64,000 nucleotides of DNA from Flaveria trinervia (GCA_025506515.1 CM046457.1:39132231-39196230); one strand, 5' to 3'; positions 46,574-57,114 are shown, counted from the first letter of the stretch. Program-made: numbers and translations. The notes: a model not told the origin generated them from the letters alone.

Positions 46574-49146
46574 TGTCACACCCCCGCTAAGAGCGGAAAC
46601 ACGGGGATGTAACGAGAGGGGAATCGTCATAACACATGGTAAGCAATAGAGATGCAATATAATAAATGATAACAAGCGTGTCATGACGACACCCGAAAAC
46701 AAAGGGACTTGTGTCATGTTTAGTCAATTTTCACGACAACATAGCCATAAGCATACGCAACCAAATGATCACACAAATACAGATATCAACATTGTAATGT
46801 ATTTTTCCCACAACCCGGGAACAAGTAACAAAAGAGTGATTGTTGATTAAAACAGACTACATCAAATGTTTTCAAAATGACAAGTTAGCCACAAAATGCA
46901 TCCTAGGGTCTCCACTAAGGCAGCACACCTAGATCTTCAGCTAGCATGATCACCTGAAAAGATATGCTCAAAAAGGTCAACAAAATTGTTGGTGAGCTCA
47001 CAGGTTTAAAAGTAAATACGTAATTGATGATGTATATATGTGTTGCAGAATTTCATGCATACAGTTATAAGTATGCAAAATCACATGACATGAGCTTTAC
47101 AACCAAACCTAACGACGTACACAAATAATCTTGTCGAAATATATTCACCCAAGGCCCGTTCCTGTCATCTGTTGGTACTAACTAGTATACCAACATGAGG
47201 GTGGGGGTGTCAAACCAAGTAGTACTACCAAACCTATCCGTCGGTTCCCACACTGGAATTAAATGGTTGTAAGAAAGAACCACAAAGCAGACCCAAGCAT
47301 GTATCAGATAAGTACTCACAAAACAGCAGCATGTTGATTCTAATTATGTAAATTGTATGTATGTTGTACAACATGAAAAATGGGTGAGCATACTTTTCCC
47401 CCAAGTTTGTAAATGATTGAAAAGTAGTATAAGCATAAAAAGGGGCCTCGAAACTCACATGTTAAGTGGTGAGTATGAATGATCAAGGTCCCAACAGTTG
47501 TATGCAATGAACAGTCAAACACCTATTGACAGTTATTGTTAAGCATTAATGACGTGTATAAAGCATATAATAATGTTTGGTTGGTTCGGGTTGTATCGGT
47601 TTGGTCGTGGGTAACACACACACAAGCGGACACACGTATCAGACCTTATGTAGATCCAAGTACTAAGAGTAGTCGTCATTGCTAATGACATCCGTATAAA
47701 GATCCCATTGTTATAAAAGATAGTACTCGTTAAATATTTGTAGTCCTCATAGGTTGTCGATAATTGTAAAATGTTAGGTTGATTTAAATTGAAATAGTAT
47801 GTGCATGTTGATAGCATTGACTTTAATCTTTGTGGTCAAGCAATGACACTTTTACTGATGTTACCTTATCATCACAAGACATTCAGGAAAGGAATTCACA
47901 CACACACACATGATCAGTCACACAACAAGACCAGACGCTCGACTTAACACTCCATTCGTACGAATCAACCTTCAATCGTACGAATCAGCTTCATTCGCAC
48001 GATTGAACCTTCATTCGCACGACTGGCATTCAGTCGTACCACACAACACCCAATCACACAACTTAACCTCCATTCGCACGAATCAAGCTTCATTCGTACG
48101 AATCAGCTTCATTCGTACGACTGAATCTTCATTCGTGTGATTGGCCTTCAGTCGTGCGGTATACGCACAGTTGCATACATTCATTAATCCGCATTGACTC
48201 AATCGCACACATTCATCCACATGACTCAACCGCAGACAACATTCATCCGCACAACTCACTCGCATGACATCCCTAGTCGCACGACTCAGTCGCCCAAAAG
48301 ACACAGTTGCATGACTCAGTCGCACGACTCACCTAGTCGCACGGCTCAGTCGCACGAGACCCAGTCGCCTGAACTGCAGGTTCGCGATTGCTGAAGTGCA
48401 AAGCAGTCTTCAACTGCCTCGAGCTCGGGTTCTACACAACAAGGACTTCCAGAATCATACAACAAACACACATGAACAAGAAGCACACACAGAAAGACAC
48501 CACACGCACCCACACGACCTCTTGTGTTCGAGTTGACCCGAACACTCGAAACCCTAGAAATGGACAGTAGTAAAATGAGCAAGAAATGGACAACCAAGGT
48601 CGTCTACCTGCAAGGATGGAGTAGACTAGGTTGTAGATGAAGTCTAGACGACGAAAACGAGACCAAATGGAGCGTTTTTGGTGCAAAAGTGAAGAAGATA
48701 GGTGATGAAGAAGAAGTGAAGAAGAAGTGAAGAAGATGAAGAAAATGGCTGGGAATGGGGTTTTTATACCCATCCCAAGTTTGTAAAATGACATATTTAG
48801 TCCCTGCACTTAGCCCCCGAGTTCCCCAAAGTTTGTTTCGATTGAAAACGACTTTAAGCGTGTTTGTTATATCAATGTTAAAAGTGTGTTTAATGGTAAT
48901 TGATGATTTAAAATGGTTTTATTAATGACAATGGTTATAAATAAAAATGATATATTTGGTGATAATGGTGAGGAAATTTATAAAAGATTTAGCTTAGCAC
49001 ACGTTCACGAAGGAAGTACAGGCACAAGGGTAGTAAAGCAAACATGATTTCTATAACAGGAGTTCATGAAGAAGAGGAAGAACAATTAAGAAAGAATTGA
49101 TGGTTAATTATGTTGTTTGACAGACCTTAAGGTGACGGATGTCATA
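46574..49146 (-). mobile_element. Gypsy-type LTR, family C, long copy (2.57 kb)
   Basis: In sense (minus) it begins TATGACATCCGTCACC (the usual TG is mutated to TA), has a TATA box GGGTATAAAAACCCC at about 48762-48776 and ends GGGTGTGACA. It matches both halves of the solo LTR 2632-3460. The centre, absent from that copy, carries the TCGTGCGA array (47936-48378). Open frames inside (48432-48809 and others) are LTR leader. It is followed by a PBS, so it is a 5' LTR. Confidence 0.85.
47936..48378 (-). repeat. TCGTGCGA/TCGTACGA short-word array in Gypsy family C LTR
   Basis: About 25 words such as ATTCGTACGAATCA, AGTCGCACGACTCA and ATTCGCACGACTG occur in 440 bp. Several are perfect palindromes (TTCGTACGAA). 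The words are the same as those of Copia-1 at 8640-8910 and 9433-9612. Confidence 0.85.
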
Positions 49147-49801
49147 GTTTGATACTTAGAACACCAGCAAATATGAGACAAAACAAGAACAAATAACACA
49201 AGGATATTGGTTTTTAAGAATGTTGTATATTGCTCTGAAGTTCTTTACAAATGTTACAAAGCATAAAGGAAAAATACAAAGACATGATATACTTTATACT
49301 ATATCCTACAGCCTGCCATACTTGGAAAACCAGTTGGAAACATTTGATCTAGACAACAACAAAATCAAATGTAGAGTTAAAAGGTAGATTGCCTTTTGAC
49401 TAGTGACTATGACATGCCATAGCTCACATCCTAATATATTACAAAAAGGATAAAAGTACATAAAGTAGAAAGCAACAAACTCAATACCTAAATGTACAGT
49501 TACCAAAAGCATGAACTTTTTCATAAACTTGTATAAGTTGGTGAGTCTTCAGAGTTGCAGCGGAAAGTGGTCCATCTTTATTGAAAAGTACATCAGATAA
49601 AGCATGTGTAAAAGTCTTAGGAAGAAATCAGTCTTCACTTCTTGGCTTCAGAAGACTTTGTATTTGAAGCTTTGGAAGACTTCACTTTTAGCTTCGGAAG
49701 ATATTGGTCTTGGCTTTGAAAGATTTTACACTTGAAATAATTCTGATGTAGGATGCAAAACTTCTGAAGCATTTTTACTTTTCACTTAAGTGCATACATG
49801 A
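49147..49801 (-). mobile_element. Copia-D2 3' LTR, main part
   Basis: This is homologous to the Copia-D1 LTR at 32464-32900: AGTACATAAAGTAGAAAGCAACAAAC, CAACTTGTATAAGTTGGTGAGTCTTC and GCTTCGGAAGA words. It is interrupted at 49802 by the gag-only element and continues at 55545-55600. The left end abuts the family C Gypsy LTR. Confidence 0.8.
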
Positions 49802-50252
49802 TGTAAATCCAAGATAATCACACTTGAATCAAGTCATGAAGATTATAGATCAAAATATGATAATCACAATCAAAAACCCCTTTGATCTTCAATTAGATTG
49901 CTAATAATGTGTTTACAAGTAATCCCTCAATCTATTGGTCATACAACCATTAACCTAATTCTCATTACAATTACGCTATTTATAGTCTAGTATAAGTTTC
50001 CATATTTACACATAACCCCCTAGACTATATAACTAGACTAAAACATGACTCAAACAAAGTAAAATACATTTTGTTCACACAAAATATATTTATTACAATG
50101 AAACTCCTAGTCATCTAAATATTCAACGTCTTATCTCGGTTCTTCGTCTCGAACATGTTGGGTTTGACTTTTGCGTTGACTATGACTGTGACGTTGACTA
50201 TCGTTGACTTTGACTATGTTGATAATATAGACTATCTTGTACAGCTCCAACA
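49802..50252 (-). mobile_element. 3' LTR of the gag-only element
   Basis: Sense start TGTTGGAGCTGTACAAG at 50252, end GATTTACA at 49802. A TATA box CTATAAATAGC lies at about 49978-49988. Five TTGACT words lie at 50163-50217 in U3. Confidence 0.88.
50163..50217 (+). promoter_or_regulatory. Cluster of five W-box cores (TTGACT) in LTR U3
   Basis: Five TTGACT words occur in 55 bp, with extra TGAC cores between them. TTGACY is the consensus site of WRKY factors. The cluster is retained in the other LTR at 55454-55505, upstream of the TATA box in the sense of the element. Binding is inferred, not shown. Confidence 0.6.
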
Positions 50253-50265
50253 ATACTCCCCCTTA

Positions 50266-52100
50266 GTCTATCATTATCAACGTCTTCATACGAATTCAGC
50301 CCCGAGAAGTCAACAGTAGAAAGATCTTCAAATTCAAGCTTTCTGAATCTGATGAGAAAGATTATTCAGCTCATAAGCTCCCCCTATTTATATGCTCCTC
50401 TTTTTCCAGTGCATCCTTTGTGAAGACATTGGAAAAGTTTCCCAAATCACTAATCTCAAGTGCTTTAGAAGATGTAGGAGGAGGATTCCTAGCTCCGTAT
50501 CTTCTGCAAACTTGAGGAACATGTTTTCTGATTAAATACACTAATCAACTGATGATCAGCCATCACTTGCAACAAAAATCTGAAACACATTCACAACACA
50601 ATCTCAACATTTCTAATTAGATCATTTCATTTTAACAAACTAAACCCGTGTTTACTTGTGTATGAAACCAAGTGAACTAGTGTTTGTTTGTGCGTAATTA
50701 CTTTGAAATGCATGAAAAATATAACAACATAATATGAAAGACCTAAAAAAATTTTGAAATGAAAATTTATTGTAATATTTTTTTATCTATTAATTTTTTT
50801 ATAACCGAGAACTGAATCGATCATGAGATCACATCCTCAAGATATACTTTAGCACAAAGGTGAAATTAATCTTCGACAAGCAATAAGATCACACTAATAA
50901 CTGAATCTAATTACAGTCTTTGAATGATTTTAAAATTCTCAAACAGATCAATAATGATTGCTCATATGTTTGTCCACTTAGAGCCATGCCCTATCTTTTT
51001 CAACAAGCAGCAAATGATTCGTTAAGATTAAATTAAATACTTTAGAATGCTAGGACCCCACAATCATTTGGCAAAAACCCTCACCCAACCTAAGAATTTA
51101 TTGAATTTTTTTACAATCTTTATAGAGCAAGGCGTGTGCATTAGTGTACAAGTGATTATCAACAGAATATTGCATTTTGTGATGAATTCATCATATAGAT
51201 GATTTGACACTACTTAGACCAAAATGGTGAGAGCTCCAAGTCTATACTCATGTATAACAAAGGAGATGACCATTTAATAATATGCCGATGAGAGCTCCAG
51301 GTTAGTACTATTGTACAGCAAAGGGGATCATCACTCCAGGTCAGTACTTCTGTACAGCAGAGGAGATTAGCACAAACATAAGACACATAAATACACCAAT
51401 CATGGCTCAAAGATATGGCTTATATGATTTGTATCATGGTGGGTGAAAGATCAATTCTCAATCCAATTTTTTTCAGGAATCAATTTTTGTGTAGGTCAAA
51501 ATGATTGCATAAATCTAGACGTCCTTAAGCATATATTTTAATTTAAATCATTATGCTGCTGTCTACTTTATTCTTCAGGCTGATATCATTAAAGAATATG
51601 TTTGTTTTTCTATTATTTGCAATTTAAAATAAGATGTAAATCAGATAACTGCATCAGTTACTATCATTTCTCATTTTAAAAATAGAAGTCATGCAAAAAC
51701 AAGCATTTCAAGATGATATACAATCATTTCTCAGTCATCTCAATCAAGTTCCCAATTCTTTATTATTTTTTATGTATTACTTATATACTCTTCCCCTATA
51801 TTTATTTTTGTAAACCTATTTTTTAATTTTTTAAATTGTTTTTATAAAACGCTACAAAAATAGAAATTTACCAAAGAAGGTCTTCCAAACTACACTAATT
51901 ATCAAGATAAGAAATGAATTATCAAGAAATATGCAGTGATTGTGAAGTGAGAACTGTGATTATGCAGATAAAAATCTAGATGGTGGATAAAATACCATGA
52001 CCTTAACCTGTTTGTTGAACCTCAAATGTGAACTAGGAACAATCTTTGTCAGTAAACCGGACTACTAACAGTCCTCCTGAATTGTTCTTGCACTCATTAA
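50266..52100 (-). other. 3' noncoding part of the gag-only element
   Basis: AT-rich sequence without domain. At 51225-51370 a roughly 55-bp unit (GAGAGCTCCAGGTCAGTACT, then TTGTACAGCAAAGGGGATCA) is repeated about three times with decay. In an autonomous relative the pol genes would occupy this place. Confidence 0.6.
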
Positions 52101-52130
52101 CAAATTAGGTAGAAAGGAGAACCCAATCCA

Positions 52131-53108
52131 TCATAGTCCTGGAAGTTCCTTTTTCATCAATATAAGAAACCTGTTTCGGCACATAACTGTTAAACAATTG
52201 GGGATTGTAGTATCCTTCTTTTTAATTTGCCAAATTTGTTTCGGTTCAATTAATTTGGATTTGAATGAATTAAATTTGGAAATCATTTTTTGTTTAAGAT
52301 CGGAAGGAAAAGAATGTGGTTTTGAACCTTTGGTCATTTTCAACTTTGAATCATGTGAAACCTACTTCACATGAAAAGTTTGGATGGAGGGTTTTTTCAT
52401 CCAACCATTCAAAGATGTGTGCTTTTTACCTCTTGCTCCAAAGAAGTAACCTGTGTTGCCTTTACCGTCAGGAACAATTCGAAAACAATTCGTTTTGCCT
52501 TTACCATTCGAAGCAAGTCTTTGAGGGAACTTCTTTACCACATGACCTTCTTTTCCACACTAAAAACAAGCCTTGAAGGGCTTTTGATTCTTGACTGACC
52601 TGTGTGAAGCATTTGGAAATGGAGATTGCTTTGAGGTTGTTGCAGATTCGTGCTTGTTTTGGCATTTTCTATGATGAACAGGGAATGAGATGTTCACTGA
52701 TTGACTGGTTGCTTTGAAGTTGGAGAAGAGACTCATATGGTCTTGATTCAGCTTTTGGAAGCTTTTAAAACTTAACAATGTCTGAGATATCTTGATTTGT
52801 GAGGAACCAACACGCTCCTCTGTGATTGATTCATCATCTGAGCTTATCCAATCTCGTATACATATATCTTTCTCTAACAGATCTTGATTGACATCTCCTA
52901 TTGTGTCAGCTTCGATTATAGGATTTTGATTGCTTGATGATTCAACAACTGTTCCTTCTTTAACAAACCTGACAGGAACAAACGAAGGAATATTACATGT
53001 TTTGAATTTGATGAAGAAGGTTGGAGAAGCAACTAATATTGGTTTTGGAGCATCAGAGGTGGACTCGTCATTAATCTTCTTATCAGACTCCTGCCTGATG
53101 AATCCCAA
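52131..53108 (-). pseudogene. gag C-terminal region with zinc knuckle, gag-only element
   Basis: The 182-codon open stretch ends HRSVKNQKPFKACF, then a stop, CGKEGHVVKKF: a CCHC knuckle with a stop between its first two Cys and the last Cys changed. Upstream it has Ser-rich and acidic segments (DWISSDDESITEERVG). Downstream SKPHSFPSDLKQKMISKFNSFKSKLIEPKQIWQIKKK ends in KELPGL and a stop. No protease site follows. Confidence 0.7.
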
Positions 53109-53123
53109 ACCTACAGGAGAATC

Positions 53124-53754
53124 CTACACATCTCTAACCTCTTTAAGATTAACGTTCCTTAAAATTGCATTTAAACTATTAGTTTCAGCAGCTTTAATCA
53201 AATCATTAGATGGATGAGGTTGAGGCATAGGATAGTAATAATGAGTGCTAGGAGGAGGATAGATGAATGGATTTTCACCACAACCCACTCCCGTTTTAAT
53301 CCTAGCTCCCCTTTGTTTACAAAGTAGTTCTTCCAATTTCATTCAGGATATAGTCCATCTATCAAGCTTTGTTCTAAGCTTGCTAGTTTCAAATTCAGCC
53401 AAGGTGACTCTTTTGTTTAAAAGATTAATTTCAGCATTTCGTTCAAGAAGAGTTCGTTCTTAAATGATCATTTTCTTTTAAAGCTTCATTTAATTTTATG
53501 AAATACTTGGCTTCATTCTTTTTAATTTCTGCATTTATGGTGGTTAATTCCTTTTGGTTATCTAAAAGTAACCTATTAGCTTTGTACACACCAAATAACC
53601 TGATTTTGCAAGTAGAAGAACACATATCCTGAATTGTCTCGTATGGAAGATCCAGGATAACTCTTTCAGCAGTAAGAGCCATCTCACAATTGCAAACTCT
53701 GGTATCTCGCTTCCATTCCTCTTCCTTCTCAGCATCACAAACTTCATCATTCAC
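53124..53754 (-). pseudogene. gag middle coiled region, gag-only element
   Basis: The 103-codon stretch from 53754 reads MNDEVCDAEKEEEW, CSSTCKIRLFGVYKANRLLLDNQKELTTINAEIKKNEAKYF, the Cys and heptad pattern found between gag domain and knuckle in large Asteraceae Copia gags. It is joined by a frame change to a Pro/Tyr-rich stretch (YPPPSTHYYYPMPQPHPSND) at 53124-53342. Confidence 0.65.
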
Positions 53755-54289
53755 TCTGCTCCACCTTTACCTATTGATGTCTGCTTAAGCTCCTCGTGTA
53801 CCTCTTCAAGTCCAGGTTTCGGTGAACCGTTGGAATTGGTGCCATAATCTGATCTCTTTTCTTGTTTCTCTTTGGAGTTTGAAGTGATCTTTGGAGTTAG
53901 ATATGTCGCTTCATAGTACTCATGATGTTTGATATCTAACTCAATTTCCTTTAGTTTGTTGATCACCTCCATCAGTTTTTAATCTCGAAAGCCTCTATCT
54001 CATTTAATCGACTTGCCGTGCGAGCTCCATTCTAATGGGAGGGAATCAAGCAATCTCAGAACTTGTTCATTATTCCCAATCGGGCATCAAACTTCTTCAA
54101 ATTGCTTTCCACCAACAGAAAATGATCAACAAAATCGGATATCTTTTCATTCTTCAAAGTTGCAAAATTATCAAACCGACATTGCGCAATTGTGAGATTA
54201 TCAGATTTGAAGGATTTAAACAATTTTGCAAAAGCCATTTTTTTAATTTTGTTTATTGCAATTAACACCCCCAAAAGTATTTTTCCCAA
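53755..54289 (-). pseudogene. gag N-terminal region, gag-only element
   Basis: The ATG at 54236 or 54289 opens a stretch AFAKLFKSFKSDNLTIAQCRFDNFATLKNEKISDFVDHFLLVESNLKKFDARLG, which resembles the second half of a plant Copia gag domain (LRTRFENFKMKEGE... pattern). A second open stretch (53751-53972) continues MEVINKLKEIELDIKHHEYYEATYLTPKI. The start of the gag domain is not recognisable upstream. Confidence 0.65.
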
Positions 54290-54475
54290 AAATTGTACAA
54301 TACTTCTCCCCTGGGAAAATAATCTTTTTTAAATGTCATGCTATGCAATCTTAGCAACTAGGGTCAAGTTGTCAGGTCAACATTTTTTTTGATAAATATT
54401 TTAAAATCGGTGAAAATTTCTTTATCAGGTGGAAATCAATTAGTCCAACTAAGGGAAAAAGTCATCTTTGACATT

Positions 54476-54832
54476 CTAGTTTCGCTGAAAAAATGATAAT
54501 TTCGCCAAAATTGTAGTTTAGCAGAGCTAGTTTTGCAGTGAAATCTAGTTTCGCTGAGCCGACAGTAGTTTTGCTGGAAATTTCGGCAACAGGTTTGCTA
54601 GCCAAATGCTTTAGACTGCCTAGTTTCACCGACAAAATCGCACAAAACAATCTTGAACTTTCGTTCAAAGATACTTTCGACAACAATTCGCTTGTAATAT
54701 GCACAGAAGCATTGTTGAACTTTCGTTCAAGATCAATACTTTCACTGAGATGCTAAAATTAACTACAAAGTGTAAAACACTTGTAGTTTCGCTGAAAGAA
54801 TAGTCAGTTTCGCTAGATGAATGGTAATTTTG
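54476..54832 (-). repeat. TTTCGCTG short-word array in leader of gag-only element
   Basis: About ten words like TAGTTTCGCTGAAA, with TTTTGCTGG and TTTCACCGA variants, lie between PBS and gag. The same core occurs in the Gypsy-A LTR array. Confidence 0.75.
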
Positions 54833-55080
54833 CTGGATGAAACTAAAAGCTTTTTCAACATGAAATCAATATGAAATCACCCACATCTTAATGGATTTGA
54901 GATCCGTTGGTAAACAGAGCTTTCCCAACAAATAACAAGCAAACATCAATCAATTCCCCTATTAATAACACTCAAATTTGATCCGGAATTGATAAAATAT
55001 TGATGTTGAACAAAAACAACCAAAAACCTTAATTTCTCTCTCTAAAAATCTTCAAATCTTCAATGAATTTGATCCAAATT

Positions 55081-55096
55081 GGCTCTGATATCAAAT
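55081..55096 (-). other. Primer-binding site of gag-only element
   Basis: In sense, ATTTGATATCAGAGCC follows the LTR end GATTTACA. It matches the initiator tRNA-Met complement TGGTATCAGAGCC with one mismatch. Confidence 0.8.
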
Positions 55097-55544
55097 TGTA
55101 AATCTAGGATAATCACACTTGAATCAAATCATAAAGATTATAGATCAAAATATGATAATCACAATCAAAACCCCTTTGATCTTCAATTAGATTGCTAATA
55201 ATGGTTTACATGTAATCTCTCAATCTATTGGTCATACAACCATTAACCTAATTCTAATTACAATTAGGCTATTTATAGTCTAGTCTAAGTTTCCATATTT
55301 ACACATAACCCCCTAAACTATATAACTAGACTAAAACATGACTCAACAAAGTAAATATATTTTTTTTCACACAAAATATATTTATTACAATAAAAATCCT
55401 AGTCATCTGAATCTTCAACGCCTTGTCTCGGTTCTTCTTCTCGAACGTGTAGGGTTTGACTTTTGCGTTGACTATGACTGTGACGTTGACTATTGTTGAC
55501 TTTGACTATGTTGATAATATAGACTATCTTGTACAGCTCCAACA
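55097..55544 (-). mobile_element. 5' LTR of the gag-only element
   Basis: Partner of 49802-50252, same ends (TGTTGGAGCTG...GATTTACA). TATA box CTATAAATAGCC at about 55267-55278. Five TTGACT words at about 55454-55505. Confidence 0.88.
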
Positions 55545-56180
55545 CATGCAGGAGAGACTTAGGATGTTTTAGGTGCATCAAGCTTTCATTAAACCTTACA
55601 AACTCCCCCTAGGCTGATGCTACCAAAACATTTAAAAACCTTAAATAGTGATAGTCCTGCCATGTGTAGACATCTTGACCACCTTAGGTCAAGCTTTCAT
55701 GTTAATGACCATACCCTTCTTTATCATATGGTCAGGATTATTTAGACTTTCAGAGTATCTTCTTATCTCAAAGAGATCATGCAGAGGTAACTTAAACATG
55801 TCTGATATGTGTAAACATCTTGACGACCTTGATCTATGTTGACATACCATCTTTCTGGATTAGTAGTGAAGGTCCAGGACAAGATGGGTTTTCCTGATGT
55901 AAGAGGAGCTACTTGGATTAGAGTTGGTTGAGCTCCCTCTTGTTACACTTCTTTAGGATGTTTAGACTCATCCCGAGGTTTAAAGGCGGATGACTTGGAT
56001 TTCTTCTTTGACTTTTCCCTTCTAGCCATCCTTTTCTTCATGTTTAAAGTCTTTGACTGAGAGGACTGGCTTTCAACACTAAGTTGTTCTAATTTGTCCT
56101 TCTCAGTTAGGTTCTCCTCTCTCACAGGTTCAAAAGGAGAGGGAGTTTGACCCTGTTATGGATCAAAAGATGAGGCTTAC
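55545..56180 (-). pseudogene. Copia-D2 LTR start, PPT and ORF3 C-terminus
   Basis: 55545-55600 is the first part of the Copia-D2 3' LTR (sense start TGTAAGGTTTAATG at 55600), preceded in sense by a PPT CCTAGGGGGAGTT. From about 55810 to 56130 the translation gives a diverged copy of the Copia-D1 ORF3 end: MKKRMARREKSKKKSKSSAF, PRDESKHPKEV, a stop, then GKPILSWTFTTNPERWYVN. Copia-E inserted at 56181 cuts the rest. Confidence 0.75.
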
Positions 56181-56265
56181 TGTTGGACCAAAAGAACCAA
56201 TGAGCCAGATCAGAAAAACCTTTAAGTCTCACAGACATCAAAACAACTGAAGTGATCTACAACTG

Positions 56266-56420
56266 CTGAAGACAAAGTCTGAAGAACAAAGTCTGAAGAC
56301 AAAGTCTGAAGACAACTGCTAAAGACAAATTCTGAAGAACAAAGTCTGAAGACAAAGTCTGAAGACAAATGCTGCAGACAAAGTCTGAAGACAACTGCTG
56401 ATGACAAAGTCTGAAGATCA
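56266..56420 (+). repeat. GACAAAGTCTGAA array in Copia-E U3
   Basis: A near-tandem array of a 13-bp word GACAAAGTCTGAA, alternating with CAACTGCTGAA. The antisense open frames of repeated SSDFVFRLC are a by-product of the array. Confidence 0.85.
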
Positions 56421-56655
56421 AGTTCTCAGTAGTTGTCACAACAGCAGAAGTAGTTCTCTTCAGTAGTTGTGATGGTTTACATTTCAATAGATTGTAATCA
56501 GTAGTTTTTAATTATGTATAACATCTGAAGTTCTTATACTTCAGATGTTATAATACTTAGCTTTTAATGAAGATGTCCTTAGTTGTTGTGGACATCTTCA
56601 ATATTTTAGTTTTATTTCACTTGTTTGTATAAATCAGTTAGATGTCACTATCATG

Positions 56656-56689
56656 TGACGTCAGCTGATGTCACATTCCTTATAAAAGG
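56656..56689 (+). promoter_or_regulatory. TGACGTCA element and TATA box of Copia-E LTR
   Basis: TGACGTCA (a bZIP/TGA-factor type site) is followed by CTGATGTCAC and then TATAAAAGG. Distance and order suit an inducible core promoter. Activity is inferred. Confidence 0.6.
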
Positions 56690-56885
56690 AATGTTGACCT
56701 AGTTTCACCACACGGGAAGTTTGTGCATGAATGAAAACATTCCTTTTGCAGAAAACTCTCTCCCTATAACCGTTACTGTTTGATTGAATACTCATATTAT
56801 TCTTGCTAGAATTTAGTCTAATTCGTGTGCTATTCCGCTGCAAATCGTAATCTAATTGATCAAACTAGATCTTGATCCCTTCAAA

Positions 56886-56900
56886 TGGTATCAGAGCAGG
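56886..56900 (+). other. Primer-binding site of Copia-E
   Basis: TGGTATCAGAGCAGG is a perfect match to the complement of the initiator tRNA-Met 3' end over its first 13 bases. Confidence 0.9.
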
Positions 56901-57114
56901 TTAATCATTGATCGATTTAACAATTGATCATTGAAACTGTTTGTTAGATATCTCAATTTGATCGAATTGGCAAATGTGCAAGAATTGGTTATAGAGTTTG
57001 TTTTTCTATTGCTTCCTGTGAATCAATTTGAGATTCTTCTTATTTCAAATTGTGTTGTTGAGTTTTTGAGTTAGGTTCGTCTAATTCTTATTGAATCTGT
57101 TTGAATTGGTGAAA

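Larger units (their letters stand above)
49802..55544 (-). mobile_element. Non-autonomous gag-only LTR element (TR-GAG type)
   Basis: A complete element with two LTRs (49802-50252 and 55097-55544) and about 4.8 kb of internal sequence. Sense is minus: PBS at 55081-55095 and PPT (AAGGGGGAGTAT) at 50253-50265. The flanks CATGA and CATGC are a 5-bp target duplication with one change; outside sequence rejoins as Copia-D2 LTR. Only gag-like frames are found; no protease, integrase, RT or RNase H motif is present on either strand. The two LTRs differ at roughly 1 in 16-20 positions by eye. Confidence 0.85.
56181..56883 (+). mobile_element. Copia-E 5' LTR
   Basis: It begins TGTTGGACCAAAAG and ends GATCCCTTCA, three bases before the PBS. 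U3 contains about ten GACAAAGTCTGAA units (56266-56420). A TATA box TATAAAAGG (56681-56689) lies 18 bp after a TGACGTCA palindrome (56656-56663). Confidence 0.85.

Noticed and set aside
47910..48394. Open frames on both strands over the TCGTGCGA array
   Set aside because: Repeated short words lack stops by chance; no conserved protein pattern.
48432..48809. 125-codon minus frame in the family C LTR
   Set aside because: It covers the TATA box and leader of the LTR and has no domain.
46574..49146. Solo LTR status for the long family C copy
   Set aside because: A PBS follows its inner end, so it is a 5' LTR of a truncated element.
56222..56487. Antisense frames with repeated SSDFVFRLC residues
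   Set aside because: By-product of the GACAAAGTCTGAA array in the Copia-E U3.
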